Shown: positions 1-9,153, counted from the stretch's first letter. The stretch: DNA of 64,000 bases from Fimbriiglobus ruber (GCF_002197845.1 NZ_NIDE01000001.1:1116001-1180000), one strand, 5' to 3'. Made by a program: numbers and translations. Notes: a model not told the origin generated them from the letters alone.

Positions 1-179
1 TTCTTGGCTCGAGCCTCCTTATCGGTCATTTGAGGACGCGAGCTAGGCTTGCCTGATCTCGAAGATTGCGATGCCGATATGGGGAGCAGGCAACTCGGGC
101 AGCTTTCCGTGTCGCCGACTCGGGTCAGGTCTTCGGCCCAACTGTGGCAGCAATGTGGACAGACGATCGTGAGTGTCAT
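1..179 (-). CDS. Small zinc-ribbon-like protein, partial (3' end off the left edge)
   Basis: Fifty-nine codons are visible and the frame is still open at the window edge. The ATG at 179 has a strong GGAGG 7 nt upstream (187-191), which makes this a real start. Residues C7-P-H-C10 and C27-P-S-C30 form two CxxC knuckles 16 residues apart, the usual spacing of a zinc ribbon. The rest is Ser/Lys-rich and polar. I infer a small cytoplasmic zinc-binding protein. The family and partner cannot be named, and the true length is unknown. Confidence 0.6.
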   Translation of the reverse strand, partial: MTLTIVCPHCCHSWAEDLTRVGDTESCPSCLLPISASQSSRSGKPSSRPQMTDKEARAK

Positions 180-237
180 GACGAGACCTCCGATGACCTT
201 TAGCCCCTCACATCAGTTTACCCAACGTTGTTCGGAA

Positions 238-1113
238 TTACTTCTTGGATTTGGCCGTTTCGCCTTTGAGAAATTCCGGGATCTCGTCGAAGTTGAACCG
301 CGTGTAGGGCTGCCGGTGGTCGTTCACGACGCGGATCGTGAGGTATTTGGCCGCCCAGACTTCCTCTTTCCGGTGGTGCAGCCACAGATCCACGTTCGTC
401 ATGCGGGTGACGGCGTATTTCCACCGGGCCGTGGCCGCGTTCTCTCCCCGGGCATCGATCAGCAGAAACAATTCGGGGTCCGTTCCCTGCACGAAAGCAA
501 AGAGGGAACCAGAATGGATTCCTTTTTTCGGCGCGGCGTAGCGGTAGACCGGCTGGGTGAGCAGCCGCAATTCGACCAGGGTCCCGCTTTTTTCCTTCAT
601 GGTCGTGGTGAAGTCTTTCGCCAGTTCCTTGGCCTGGAAGAATCGCTGGGCTTCTGTAACTGCCGGTGCGGGAGCCTTGGGCAAGTCCACGAACCGTAAC
701 CCGGGTTCGTTCGTTTTCCAGACCGGCTCGCCGTGGAACTTGGCGCTGATCGGTTCCTCGGATAGGGATTGAAATTCGTGGGTCATGTGGGTGAACGGCG
801 AAAACCACTTGTGCAACGAGGCCACTACGAGGGGTTGGTCGCCGCGAGTCCAAAGAAAGACGTTGCCGTGGAGTACGCCGACCGTCGGGTTCGACCAGCG
901 AAGGATCGGGTCACGTCGGAGGTTGAGCGGCTTGTCCTCTCCGGCGACCTGGATCTCGTATTCCGCCGCGGCCGCCTGCGTCAACTTGAGGGCGGCTTCG
1001 ATCTGCTCGCGGTCGGCGGGCGTTTCCTTCGGGGGTTGGGCGAAGCCGTGGCCGACACCGCCGACAAGTGCGGCGACCGCCAGAAAGCCGATTCGCCGCC
1101 ATCGTCCACTCAT
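238..1113 (-). CDS. Exported conserved hypothetical protein (intact copy of a tandem pair)
   Basis: A 291-aa protein starting at MSGRWRR, where a GGAG lies upstream of the ATG. A longer in-frame start at 1176 lacks such a site. Residues 1-26 are a Sec signal peptide (Arg-rich n-region, hydrophobic core, GFAQ at the likely cleavage site). The mature part is soluble, with a conserved block around HGNVFLWTR and PFTHMTHEFQSL and a C-terminal FDEIPEFLK. The next gene upstream (1201-2072) is a close paralogue with the same block order, so this is a tandem duplication. I do not recognise a named family. It is probably a planctomycete-specific periplasmic or secreted protein. Confidence 0.75.
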   Translation of the reverse strand: MSGRWRRIGFLAVAALVGGVGHGFAQPPKETPADREQIEAALKLTQAAAAEYEIQVAGEDKPLNLRRDPILRWSNPTVGVLHGNVFLWTRGDQPLVVASLHKWFSPFTHMTHEFQSLSEEPISAKFHGEPVWKTNEPGLRFVDLPKAPAPAVTEAQRFFQAKELAKDFTTTMKEKSGTLVELRLLTQPVYRYAAPKKGIHSGSLFAFVQGTDPELFLLIDARGENAATARWKYAVTRMTNVDLWLHHRKEEVWAAKYLTIRVVNDHRQPYTRFNFDEIPEFLKGETAKSKK

Positions 1114-1200
1114 GGACACTCCACATAAAGAAGGGTGGAAATTGTTTGAATCACGATTCGGGAAAGCGATTTCCAAAGTCGTGCCGAACCGACCGCGTGG

Positions 1201-2072
1201 TCACGGTTTCGGTTTGGCGATTGCGTCCTTCAGAAATTCGGGGATTTCGTCGAATCTGAAGCTCGTGTACGCATGTTTGTGATTGTAGATTTCTTGCTGA
1301 GATAACTTCTCCACCGACCAAACCTGTTCGTTCCGGTGGCGAAGCTGGATGTCCACACTGTTCATCCGGGTGGCCGCGTATTTCCACCGGGCACCGTTTC
1401 TCCGCGTGCCTCGATCAATACGAAAATTTCCGGGTCGGTCCCGTGAACGAGAGTGAACAGGGCGCCGTTCAGGATGCCTTTTTTCGGAACGGCGTAGCGA
1501 TAGATGGGTTGGGGGAGCAGCCGTAATTCAACCTGAGTCCCGTCTCTCTCTTTCTTACTCCCGGCAAAGTCTTTCGCCAACTGCTTGATTTGGAGGAGCC
1601 GTTGTTCCGCGGTGGCGGCCAGCGCGGGAGCTTTGGGCAAGTCGGAAAACTGTAGCCCCGGCTCACTCGTCTTCCAGACCGGCTTCCCGTGAAAGTTGCA
1701 GTCGATCGACTCGTCGGTCAACGACTGGAATTCGTGGGACATGTGGGTGAAGGGCGTGAACCATTTAAAGAGCGAGCCGACAATCAGTGGCTGCCCGTCC
1801 CGCGTCCAGAGAAAGACGTTGCCGTGGACAACGCCTACCGACGGGTTCGACCACCGGAGTACGGGTTCACGTTGGAGGTCGAGTGCTTTATCGCCTTCGC
1901 CGACCCGGATCTCGTATTCCGCCGCGGCCGCCTGCGCGAGCTTGAAGGCGGCTTCGATCTGCTCGCGGTCGGCCGGCGCCTCCTTCGGGGTTCGGCCGGG
2001 GCTGCCGGTCCCAGACGCGCCGATCTGCGTGCCAGCCAAAAACATTGCGACGTACATCCAGCGTCCGCTCAT
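1201..2072 (-). pseudogene. Frameshifted paralogue of the neighbouring exported hypothetical protein
   Basis: The frame opening with ATG at 2072 (MSGRWMYVAMFLAG, signal-peptide-like) matches the 238-1113 protein through HGNVFLWTRDGQPLIVGSL, FTHMSHEFQSL and LIEARGET. It then runs into an early stop at 1362. Changing frame by one base near 1389-1397 restores the homologous tail: RWKYAATRMNSVDIQLRHR is followed by FRFDEIPEFLKDAIAKPKP and a TGA at 1201-1203. The intact copy has RWKYAVTRMTNVDLWLHHR at the same place. A single lost base explains this. Either this copy is decaying or the assembly has a one-base error. The two genes are 87 bp apart, in the same orientation. Confidence 0.8.
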
Positions 2073-2348
2073 GAGTCACCTGTTGAAAACGAGGTAGAGC
2101 AGAACCGGGTATTGGCACGACGGAAAAAGCGTCACGCTATGAGATTCGAAGCGCTTCAAAGTAACATGCCCGGGGAGGGCGGAGCAATTCCGGATCTCGG
2201 ATTCTCACCGAGAGCGACCAGCGGGACGCCGCATAGCCTCGTCGCCGCGCAGTGTTCGAGTTTCTGGCGGTCTGCCTCTCAACGCGCGGGTCGCGGCCCG
2301 TAAATTATCCCGCACTGAGTCCGCTGCCTCCCGTCGGAGCCTCCCCTC

Positions 2349-3374
2349 ATGCGCGCCATCCAACTCGAACGCCCCCAACAATTCCGCATCATCGACGTGC
2401 CAGAACCGCCCGCGCCGGGGCCGGGAGAGGCGGTCGTCCGCGTCGCCCGCGTAGGGATCTGCGGCACCGACTTTTCCGGCTTCCTGGGCAAGATGCCGTT
2501 CTTCAGCTACCCGCGGATTCCGGGGCACGAACTCGGCGTCGAAGTGGTGGCCGTCGGGGAAGGGGTCAAAAACGTTACCGCGGGCGATCGGTGCGCGGTC
2601 GAGCCGTACATCAACTGCCAGACGTGCTACTCCTGCACACGCGGCCACACCAACTGCTGCGAGAACCACCAGACGCTCGGCGTCCACTGCGACGGCGGGC
2701 TGCGGAAGCTATTCACCGTCCCCGCCCGCAAGCTCCACATCTCGCGGCGGCTGAACTTCGAGCAACTCGCGCTGGTCGAAACGCTGGCGATCGGCTGCCA
2801 CGCGGTCTACCGCGGCGCGCCCAAGAAAGACGAAACGGTTCTGGTCATCGGGGCCGGCCCGATCGGTCTGAGTGTGATCGAGTTCGCGAAATTGTCCGGC
2901 GCGCGGACTATCGTTCTCGACATCAACGAGCAGCGCCTGCAGTTCGTCCGCGAGCGGATGGGTGTCCGCGACACGATCCAGGCCACGCCGGACGGCTCCG
3001 AACTGAAAGCCTTCACCGACCTGACTGGCGGCCGTCTGGGCAACGTGGTCGTGGACGCGACCGGCAGCAACAAGTCGATGGCGAACGCCCTCAACTACGT
3101 CGGCTTCGCCGGTCGGCTCGTGTTCGTGGGGATCACCACTCAGGAAATCAGCTTCGCGCACCCGCTCATGCACCGCCGCGAGATGACCCTGCTCGCCAGC
3201 CGGAACGCCCTCTCCCGCGACTTCGCGGACATCATCGCCCACATCGAGGAAGGGCGGCTCGACACCCGCCCGTGGATCACCCACCAGGTCGGTTTCGACG
3301 ATATGATCGGCGCGTTCCCCGGCTGGCTGAAGCCCGAAACGGGCGTGGTCAAAGCCGTCGTCGAAGTGAGCTAA
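2349..3374 (+). CDS. Zinc-dependent alcohol/polyol dehydrogenase (MDR superfamily)
   Basis: A 341-aa medium-chain dehydrogenase that oxidises a secondary alcohol or polyol with NAD(P). The N-terminal GroES-like domain carries the catalytic zinc ligands in GICGTDF (C38) and GHELG. A structural zinc lobe follows as a Cys-rich run (CQTCYSC then NCC). The Rossmann domain has VLVIGAGPIGL near residues 163-173, and the acidic residue of VLDIN suggests NAD preference. Length is normal for sorbitol or threonine dehydrogenases. GGAG lies upstream of the ATG. The sugar isomerase downstream on the same strand suggests sugar or polyol catabolism, but the repeat between them argues against tight coupling. 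Substrate is not predictable. Confidence 0.88.
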   Translation: MRAIQLERPQQFRIIDVPEPPAPGPGEAVVRVARVGICGTDFSGFLGKMPFFSYPRIPGHELGVEVVAVGEGVKNVTAGDRCAVEPYINCQTCYSCTRGHTNCCENHQTLGVHCDGGLRKLFTVPARKLHISRRLNFEQLALVETLAIGCHAVYRGAPKKDETVLVIGAGPIGLSVIEFAKLSGARTIVLDINEQRLQFVRERMGVRDTIQATPDGSELKAFTDLTGGRLGNVVVDATGSNKSMANALNYVGFAGRLVFVGITTQEISFAHPLMHRREMTLLASRNALSRDFADIIAHIEEGRLDTRPWITHQVGFDDMIGAFPGWLKPETGVVKAVVEVS

Positions 3375-3380
3375 ATACAA

Positions 3381-3480
3381 TTTTGCCACGGATGAACACG
3401 GATCAACACGGATCAGAAAAGATCAGATAAATGCAGATCAAATTCTGATCTTTTCTGATCGGCGTTCATCTGCGGCGAAA
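3381..3480. repeat. Dispersed long inverted repeat, copy A
   Basis: Two arms of about 40 nt face each other across a short loop. The inner arms 3411-3427 and 3444-3460 are complementary over 17 nt. The outer arms carry the 'GCCNCNGATGAACNCG' motif at the left (3384 on) and its complement ending near 3480. The same outer motif recurs at 14098, 14933 and 51954. The left arm has a 10-nt extra GGATCAACAC unit. It lies between two same-strand genes and ends 16 nt before the next start codon. Confidence 0.85.
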
Positions 3481-3496
3481 ACACAGGATTTTTACC

Positions 3497-4309
3497 ATGA
3501 AGTCGGCTGTGACCATCTCGCTGGTGCCGGAAGCCAAGGGCGGGCCGTTCGTGTACTGGGGCGATCTGGCCGGGTCGAGTCGGGCCGCCGCGGAACTCGG
3601 GTTCGACGCCGTGGAGGTCTTTCCTCCGGGGCCGGACGCGGCCGAACTGGGTGAATTGAAGAGCATTCTGGCGGATAACAAGCTGTCGCTTGCCGCCGTC
3701 GGAACGGGCGCGGGGTGGGTGAAACACAAGCTCACCCTGACCCACCCAGACCCGGCAACCCGCTCGAAGGCACGGGCGTTCGTCCGGGCGACGGTAGATG
3801 CGGCAGGGGCGTTCGGCGCGCCGGCCATCATCGGGTCGATGCAGGGGCGGTGGGGCGACGACGTGTCCCGAGAAACGGCCCTCGGCTGGCTCGGCGAGGC
3901 GGTCGCGGAGTTGGGCGAACACGCCCGACAGTATGGCACGTTCCTGATTTATGAGCCGTTGAACCGGTACGAGACCAACCTCGTGAACACCGTCGCGGAC
4001 GGCGTGGCGTTTTTAACAGGTGCGGGCGCGATGAATGCGAAACTGCTTGCCGATTTGTTCCACATGAACATTGAAGAGGTGAACGTTCCCGACGCGATTC
4101 GGGCCGGGGCAGGGGCCATCGGGCACGTCCATTTCGTCGATTCGACTCGGCGGCCGGCGGGTTCCGGGCACACCGACTTTGCGCCGATCACGGCGGCCCT
4201 CAAAGACATCGGCTATTCCGGCTACCTGTCCGCCGAAGCACTCCCCTATCCCGACTCGAAGGCTGCCGCCCGGGCGACGATTGAGGCCTACCGCCGACTG
4301 GTGAGGTAG
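3497..4309 (+). CDS. Sugar phosphate isomerase/epimerase (AP endonuclease 2-type TIM barrel)
   Basis: A 270-aa protein of the xylose-isomerase-like TIM-barrel family, which includes hydroxypyruvate isomerases and D-tagatose/psicose 3-epimerases. Metal- and substrate-binding motifs are in order: LIYEPLNRYETNLVNT (glutamate ligand), LLADLFHMNIEE (Asp/His), HVHFVDSTRRPAGSGHTDF (His/Asp) and a final LSAEALP (Glu). This is a complete divalent-metal set. No signal peptide, so cytoplasmic. A weak AGGA precedes the ATG. It follows the polyol dehydrogenase across repeat A, and the two may act in one sugar pathway. Confidence 0.85.
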   Translation: MKSAVTISLVPEAKGGPFVYWGDLAGSSRAAAELGFDAVEVFPPGPDAAELGELKSILADNKLSLAAVGTGAGWVKHKLTLTHPDPATRSKARAFVRATVDAAGAFGAPAIIGSMQGRWGDDVSRETALGWLGEAVAELGEHARQYGTFLIYEPLNRYETNLVNTVADGVAFLTGAGAMNAKLLADLFHMNIEEVNVPDAIRAGAGAIGHVHFVDSTRRPAGSGHTDFAPITAALKDIGYSGYLSAEALPYPDSKAAARATIEAYRRLVR

Positions 4310-4339
4310 CCCATTGGTCGGCTCGTTAACGTCGGAGGG

Positions 4340-5644
4340 TTACTTCGTCCCTAACGGCTTGTGCTGTTCGTAAACGCGGACGCGGTCCAAGCCGTCTCGA
4401 CCGAATTTCGCGAAGAAGTCCGGATCTTCCAGTGCCTTCTTTTGCCACTTCACAGCGTCGTCGAACTGTCCGTTCTCGGCGCAAGCGGCTGCCAGTGTGC
4501 AGAGCTTGATGGCATCCTTCCATTCGGTTAATTCGCAAGCTCGTCTGGCGTCGTCAACGGCTTTGACCCCGTTGCGTTGTTTCTCGTCCGGGCAGATCGC
4601 CCACAGCGACGCGCGGTTGTTCAGTGCGACGGCGTCGTTCGGATCGACCCGGATTGCCGAGGTGAAGTCCCCGACCGCCTGCTCGAAGCGTCCGCTTAAA
4701 CTCCAGGCGATGCCCCGGTAGACATACACATTCACGCTCCCGGGGCTGTGTCGGAGGACCGTGGTGTAGTCGTCAATCGCGCGGTCGAACTCTCCCCTCC
4801 GCACCCACACGTGGGCTCGTTTGAAGTACACATGGACGTTGACGGGATCGAGGCGGGCGGCCCGGTTGTAATCCTCGACCGCCTGGTAATGTTCCCCCTG
4901 GTAGTACCAGGCGTCGGCACGGGACTCGTAGAGGTCCGCCCGGTTGGGATCGAGCCGGATCGCCTCGTCGAAATCTTCGATCGCCTGACCGAACGCCTTC
5001 TTTTGGCTCCGTTCGGCCCCGCGGTTGGCGTACGCGGCGACGTAGGTCGGAGACAGGCGGATGGCCTCGGTGTAGTCGGCGATGGCCTTGTCGTGGTCGC
5101 CGATTTCGGCCCAGGCCGCGCCCCTGTTGAAGTGAACCGTCGGGCGGGAAGGATCGAGGCGGATCGCGCGAGTGTAATCCTCCACGGCGAGTTCGTGGGC
5201 CTTCTTGAGTGCCCAGAGATTTCCGCGCTGGAAAAATGCGGGCGCGGAGGTCGGGTCGAGGCGGATCGCTTCGTTGAAATCTTTGAGTGCCGGACCGTAC
5301 TTTTTTTGAGCGGTGTGGGCGACACCACGGAGGACGTACAGGGAGACGTCCGCCGGTCCGGGTTGCGGCTGGAGGGTAAAATAAGCGACCGCGTCTTTCA
5401 ACAACACGAACTCGGACTTCGGGAGCCAGCCTTCTTTCCCGACGGATCGAATCCGGACGAGACCCCCACTATCGGCCAGAACCGTGGCGACGACACAGCG
5501 GGCTTCCTCGGCGGTTGCGGTCCCGTCCGGCGTTACGAAATGGATCCCGAAGCGTTTGGCGATCACGTCCTGCCCGGTCCAGTCCTCGGCCGTCACAATT
5601 GCGGGGAACAGAACGACAAAGACGACAGCCCCGAGGCTTCGCAT
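4340..5644 (-). CDS. Exported TPR-repeat protein with N-terminal SH3-like segment
   Basis: A 434-aa protein with GGAGGAG ahead of the ATG. Residues 1-19 form a Sec signal peptide (VVFVVLFPAIVTA). Residues 20-85 include WTGQDVIAKRFGI and RIRSVGKEGWLPKSEFVLL, which look like a small SH3-type beta barrel. From about residue 95 to 420 there are seven to eight tetratricopeptide repeats, each with the A-x-x-D-x-x-x-AIRLDP signature. TPRs build protein-binding superhelices, so I infer a periplasmic scaffold or assembly factor. It ends 30 bp from the convergent isomerase gene. The partner is unknown. Confidence 0.85.
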   Translation of the reverse strand: MRSLGAVVFVVLFPAIVTAEDWTGQDVIAKRFGIHFVTPDGTATAEEARCVVATVLADSGGLVRIRSVGKEGWLPKSEFVLLKDAVAYFTLQPQPGPADVSLYVLRGVAHTAQKKYGPALKDFNEAIRLDPTSAPAFFQRGNLWALKKAHELAVEDYTRAIRLDPSRPTVHFNRGAAWAEIGDHDKAIADYTEAIRLSPTYVAAYANRGAERSQKKAFGQAIEDFDEAIRLDPNRADLYESRADAWYYQGEHYQAVEDYNRAARLDPVNVHVYFKRAHVWVRRGEFDRAIDDYTTVLRHSPGSVNVYVYRGIAWSLSGRFEQAVGDFTSAIRVDPNDAVALNNRASLWAICPDEKQRNGVKAVDDARRACELTEWKDAIKLCTLAAACAENGQFDDAVKWQKKALEDPDFFAKFGRDGLDRVRVYEQHKPLGTK

Positions 5645-5778
5645 AACCCACTCCTCCCTGAGTCGCGGGAGAATCTACCAAAGATGCGGCATATGCACAG
5701 CCCGAAAAACGTGGACCGTTGCATCGCCTGTAAACGACGCGCGATCGGCCGCCATGAGTCCGACTGCCGCTTCTGTGC

Positions 5779-5838
5779 CAACACAACGCCGGCGGCGGGC
5801 ACGAGTCTCTTGACTCGCCCGCCGCCGGCGTTGTGTTG
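5779..5838. terminator. Strong GC-rich hairpin downstream of the YTV-type gene
   Basis: A perfect 22-nt inverted repeat: the left arm is 5779-5800 (CAACACAACGCCGGCGGCGG and two more bases) and the right arm is 5817-5838. A small inner stem CGAGTC/GACTCG sits in the loop. It begins 12 nt past the stop codon of the minus-strand gene at 5851. There is no U-tract, so it is a terminator-like or mRNA-end-protecting hairpin, not a classic Rho-independent terminator. Confidence 0.6.
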
Positions 5839-5850
5839 ATCGAATTCCAA

Positions 5851-7812
5851 TCATGGGCACGGACAAGCCGGCACACAGACCGGCACGTACCGCGTCACGC
5901 ATCGCGTGACTGTGTACGGCTCCATCTGGCAGACCGGCGTTGCGACCATGCAACACGATTGAACGGCTTCGCACCGGGGCACGCACCGAGTCACGTACCG
6001 GCAGTGCTGTTCGGGCACGTACCGCACGGTACATTGGCGGTACGTCTGGCACCGCTCTTCGGGCACCATCCGGCACGTGCGGACGGGGATGTACCGCACG
6101 CATTCCTCGGGCACGCTTTCGCAATACCGCCGGACTTCGCACCGCACGTGATCTTGCTTGACCACCCGGCACGTCGTGTACGGGATGTCGTGGACGACCG
6201 TCTCCGGGACGACCGAACACTGCCGCCGGATTTCGTGCCGCACGTGGTCTTGCTTCTCCATCCGGCACGTCGTGTACGGAATCTGGACCGTCCGCGGCTC
6301 GCACACCGTGTAGCACTGCCGCCGCGTGACCATATGCGTGTGCGTCTCCGGGACGACTTGGCAGGTCGTGTACGGGATCTGGCAGGTGTGAACTTCCGGC
6401 ACCGTGTAGCACCGGTGCTTCGTGACCATCGTCGTGTGGTCCTGCTTGACGACGCGACAGGTCGTGTACGGGATCTGAACCACTTTCTCTTCGGGAACCC
6501 GGTAGCACGACTGGCGGCATTCGTACCGCACCTGGTCTTCTTTGACGACCCGGCAGGTCGTGTAACAGACCGGGACCGATTCGGTGTAAGCCACGGTCCG
6601 GCAGACCGGAATCTGGTACGTCTCCGTCACCGGCTTGCGGACGTAATGCGTCTGGCAGACCGTCTTGTATTCGGTGCGCGGAACGAACACTTGCCGGCAG
6701 ACGGTGCGCCCCGGACACTGGTACTGCTGGGCCATCACCTGGCCGGGGCAGTAGTGGGTCGTGCAGGTGCAGGGGTCGAAGCTGCAGGTGCCGGGGAGCC
6801 GGACGCACTTCGTGACCACCGGTCCAGGAATGTACTCGCTGACCGTTTCGTAGTGCCCGGTCTGGCAGGCGATCACGTGCTGCGTCGTCACGGGTTCGCA
6901 GACGTAGTTCGTCCGACAAGCGGTTTGGTATTCGGTCACGGTCCGGTATCGTGTGACCGGCACGCAGGTCGTGTGCTGATCGTACACGGTCCGGTACGTG
7001 CAGTACGGGATCGCGACCTGGTAGTTCTGTACTTCGGTGCGGTAGGTCGTGTACCGCTGTTCGCGGACGTGCTGTTCGTAGACCGGGTGGTACGTGCTGT
7101 AGCAGACGGGAACCTGATAGGGCTCCACGACCTGCCGGTACGTCGTGTACTGCTGTTCGCGGACGTGCTGCTCGTAGACCCGACGGTATGTCGTGTAGTT
7201 GACCGGAACCTGATAGTCTTGCGCGACGACCCGGCTCACGTTGTACGTGTGTTCGCGGACGTGTTGCTCGTAGACCGGGTGGTACGTCGAATACGGAATC
7301 TCGACGGTGTATTCCTGGACGACCGGGCGGTAGTACGTCCGCGAAACCTGCCGGACGTGCTGCTCGTAGACCGGGTGGTACGTCGAGTACGGGATGCTGA
7401 TCGGAACCTCGCGGACCACCGGGCGGTTCACGACGTACCGCTGTTCTTGCATGTGCGTTTCGTACACCGGCCGGTTCACCGTGTACGTGCGGACGGTGTC
7501 GTTGTACTCGTACACCGGCCGGTTGATGGTGTACGGGACCGCCTCGACGTGCTGGTCGTAGACCGTCCGGTAGCTCGTCCGGACTTCGGGCCGGAGAACC
7601 GTGCGCGTCACCGGCCGGTAGCAAACTTGCGTTTGCATCTCGGACACCGGCTGCATCGCGATCTGTGTCGTGACCACCGGCGCGACGCACTGTTCCGGCG
7701 CGACGCACGGCGCGGGGTAACTACACAGGCCGCAGTGGGACGCCCGGGCGACCCCCGGCCCGTACCAGAGAATCGCGGCGACCAGCAGGCCGAACTTCGG
7801 CAACGTCCTCAT
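5851..7812 (-). CDS. Cys/Tyr/Val/Arg-rich repeat protein, YTV-type planctomycete cell-wall protein
   Basis: A 653-aa exported protein. I take the ATG at 7812 (MRTLPKFGLLVAAILWYG), which has a GGGAGAGGGG just upstream and opens a signal peptide ending near VARA. The mature N-half has about seven units of roughly 33 aa built on Y-x-T-Y-H-P-V-Y-E-Q-H-V-R-E. The C-half has about six units built on IPYTTCRVVKQDHVR followed by CYxVPE. Cys recurs at a fixed phase, suggesting inter-chain disulfides. The composition matches the Cys-rich 'YTV' proteins described from planctomycete cell walls (Rhodopirellula). I infer a structural, cross-linked envelope protein. The repeats leave two other frames open, but only this frame has a signal peptide, a Shine-Dalgarno and regular protein repeats. 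Confidence 0.82.
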   Translation of the reverse strand: MRTLPKFGLLVAAILWYGPGVARASHCGLCSYPAPCVAPEQCVAPVVTTQIAMQPVSEMQTQVCYRPVTRTVLRPEVRTSYRTVYDQHVEAVPYTINRPVYEYNDTVRTYTVNRPVYETHMQEQRYVVNRPVVREVPISIPYSTYHPVYEQHVRQVSRTYYRPVVQEYTVEIPYSTYHPVYEQHVREHTYNVSRVVAQDYQVPVNYTTYRRVYEQHVREQQYTTYRQVVEPYQVPVCYSTYHPVYEQHVREQRYTTYRTEVQNYQVAIPYCTYRTVYDQHTTCVPVTRYRTVTEYQTACRTNYVCEPVTTQHVIACQTGHYETVSEYIPGPVVTKCVRLPGTCSFDPCTCTTHYCPGQVMAQQYQCPGRTVCRQVFVPRTEYKTVCQTHYVRKPVTETYQIPVCRTVAYTESVPVCYTTCRVVKEDQVRYECRQSCYRVPEEKVVQIPYTTCRVVKQDHTTMVTKHRCYTVPEVHTCQIPYTTCQVVPETHTHMVTRRQCYTVCEPRTVQIPYTTCRMEKQDHVRHEIRRQCSVVPETVVHDIPYTTCRVVKQDHVRCEVRRYCESVPEECVRYIPVRTCRMVPEERCQTYRQCTVRYVPEQHCRYVTRCVPRCEAVQSCCMVATPVCQMEPYTVTRCVTRYVPVCVPACPCP

Positions 7813-8221
7813 CCCCTCTCCCCCGCGCACAAGTGCGCTTCGCGACCCCACCCCGGGCACGGACTCCGTCCCCGGCGCCGATCGATTAAATGTGCCTGAC
7901 AAAGTGGCCGTAACCAACGCCCCTTCACGCAAACTGCCTACCTTCCCTCACCCCCGCCTCCTCTCAACCGGCGTATCCGCCCGGACCGGCGAAAGCTGGG
8001 AAAGCCGTTCCGGCTGTGCGACCCGTACCGTCGGGGAATTCCGATTTGCCGATTATTTGCAACCTTCTGCTAACCCGATTGAACAGAACGGCCGGCAGCA
8101 GAGGCATAAAGCGGGCAAACGGGAGATAAGATTGGGATTGGAAGAACCGGCACGTCCGCCGCCGCCACGCGATTCACGCGAACCGACACCGCGCCGCCCG
8201 ATCGCCGATACGATAGTCGTT
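7813..8221. other. Intergenic region, no gene seen
   Basis: About 410 bp between the divergent YTV-type gene and the next plus-strand gene. An open frame continues upstream of 8222 to 7892, but it lacks a ribosome site and conserved-looking sequence. The stretch probably holds the promoters of both genes. I see no clear -35/-10 pair, repeat or RNA. Confidence 0.5.
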
Positions 8222-9091
8222 ATGAATACCGGACCGACCCCCGGGCGCGCGCCCGACCGCGACGAGTGTATCGAGCAGGCCTATTTCTTTCGGACCTTCC
8301 GGGAGCGGCTGATCGACAACATTCCCGCGCAAGAGGTGCTCGACCGCGTCCACGAAGAATTGCTCACGACGACCCGGCTGCCGATGGCCGTCCAGTTCCT
8401 GTCGACCGAACTAAAGCATTCGGGCGTACTCGGGACGGGGTTCGCCCGGCTGTCGCACTATTTCACGCCGTTCCAGGCGTTCGTAGTCGACCAGGCCGAG
8501 GACGCCGGGCAGCGGTTTACGATGCTCGCCGCTCTCCTGGTGTTGGAACGGGAAGCGACCTTCAAAGCGAACTCGCCGACCGAGGCCGGGTTGTTCGTTT
8601 TCCAGTTTGAAACGATCGCCCGCAACCGCCTGGGCTACGACCCGGGTCTCGCGGCTTCCGGCGCGGACCCGTTCTTCGGCCCCGAATGGGCGGCTTACAT
8701 CGATTTGATTCGGCGACAGGTCGGAGCCATCGACTTTTGCGACTTGGTGTACGTCCGGTCGGCTCTGTACGTGGCGGACCACCGGCGGATGGACCCGAAT
8801 TACGAGCCGCCGGTGCCGCCGTTATTCGGGGACAAAGAGGGGAAGATCGCCAAGGCGAGCCGCGGCCGCGACCCGCTGTACTTATTCGCCGCACTCCAGC
8901 GGCAGCTCGGATATCCCGAAGTCCCCAAGCCGAAGCCCCGGGACGACATCACGGCGCAATTCGAGGCGATGCAGGTCCGGGTCCGAGAGTTGGAGGCCCG
9001 GCTCAGAATGGTCGAAGCCGAACAGCGCGGGACGTTCGATCCCACGCAGTTCGGCAAACCGGATTTGTTTCGCGATATTAAGGACGACTGA
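8222..9091 (+). CDS. Conserved hypothetical protein with C-terminal coiled coil
   Basis: A 289-aa soluble protein. I prefer the ATG at 8222 to the upstream in-frame start at 7892, because the protein-like composition begins there (MNTGPTPGRAPDRDECIEQAY). The N-terminal 230 residues are alpha-helical in character (ECIEQAYFFRTFRERL, TMLAALLVLEREATFK). Residues about 250-270 (FEAMQVRVRELEARLRMVEA) form a short coiled coil with regular leucine/valine spacing, so it probably oligomerises. No signal peptide or catalytic motif is visible. I do not recognise the family. The window gives no functional partner. Confidence 0.7.
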   Translation: MNTGPTPGRAPDRDECIEQAYFFRTFRERLIDNIPAQEVLDRVHEELLTTTRLPMAVQFLSTELKHSGVLGTGFARLSHYFTPFQAFVVDQAEDAGQRFTMLAALLVLEREATFKANSPTEAGLFVFQFETIARNRLGYDPGLAASGADPFFGPEWAAYIDLIRRQVGAIDFCDLVYVRSALYVADHRRMDPNYEPPVPPLFGDKEGKIAKASRGRDPLYLFAALQRQLGYPEVPKPKPRDDITAQFEAMQVRVRELEARLRMVEAEQRGTFDPTQFGKPDLFRDIKDD

Positions 9092-9153
9092 CGCGGCGAC
9101 GAAGTGTCTGGTCCACTCGGCCGCCGCGTGTCGATCGTTTCGAGATTCGACGA

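Noticed and set aside
5833-7899. A 688-codon open frame on the plus strand, and another long minus-strand frame, across the YTV-type gene
   Set aside because: They arise from the codon pattern of the repeats. Neither has a ribosome site or signal peptide, and the products are Arg/Asp/Pro-rich low-complexity sequence.
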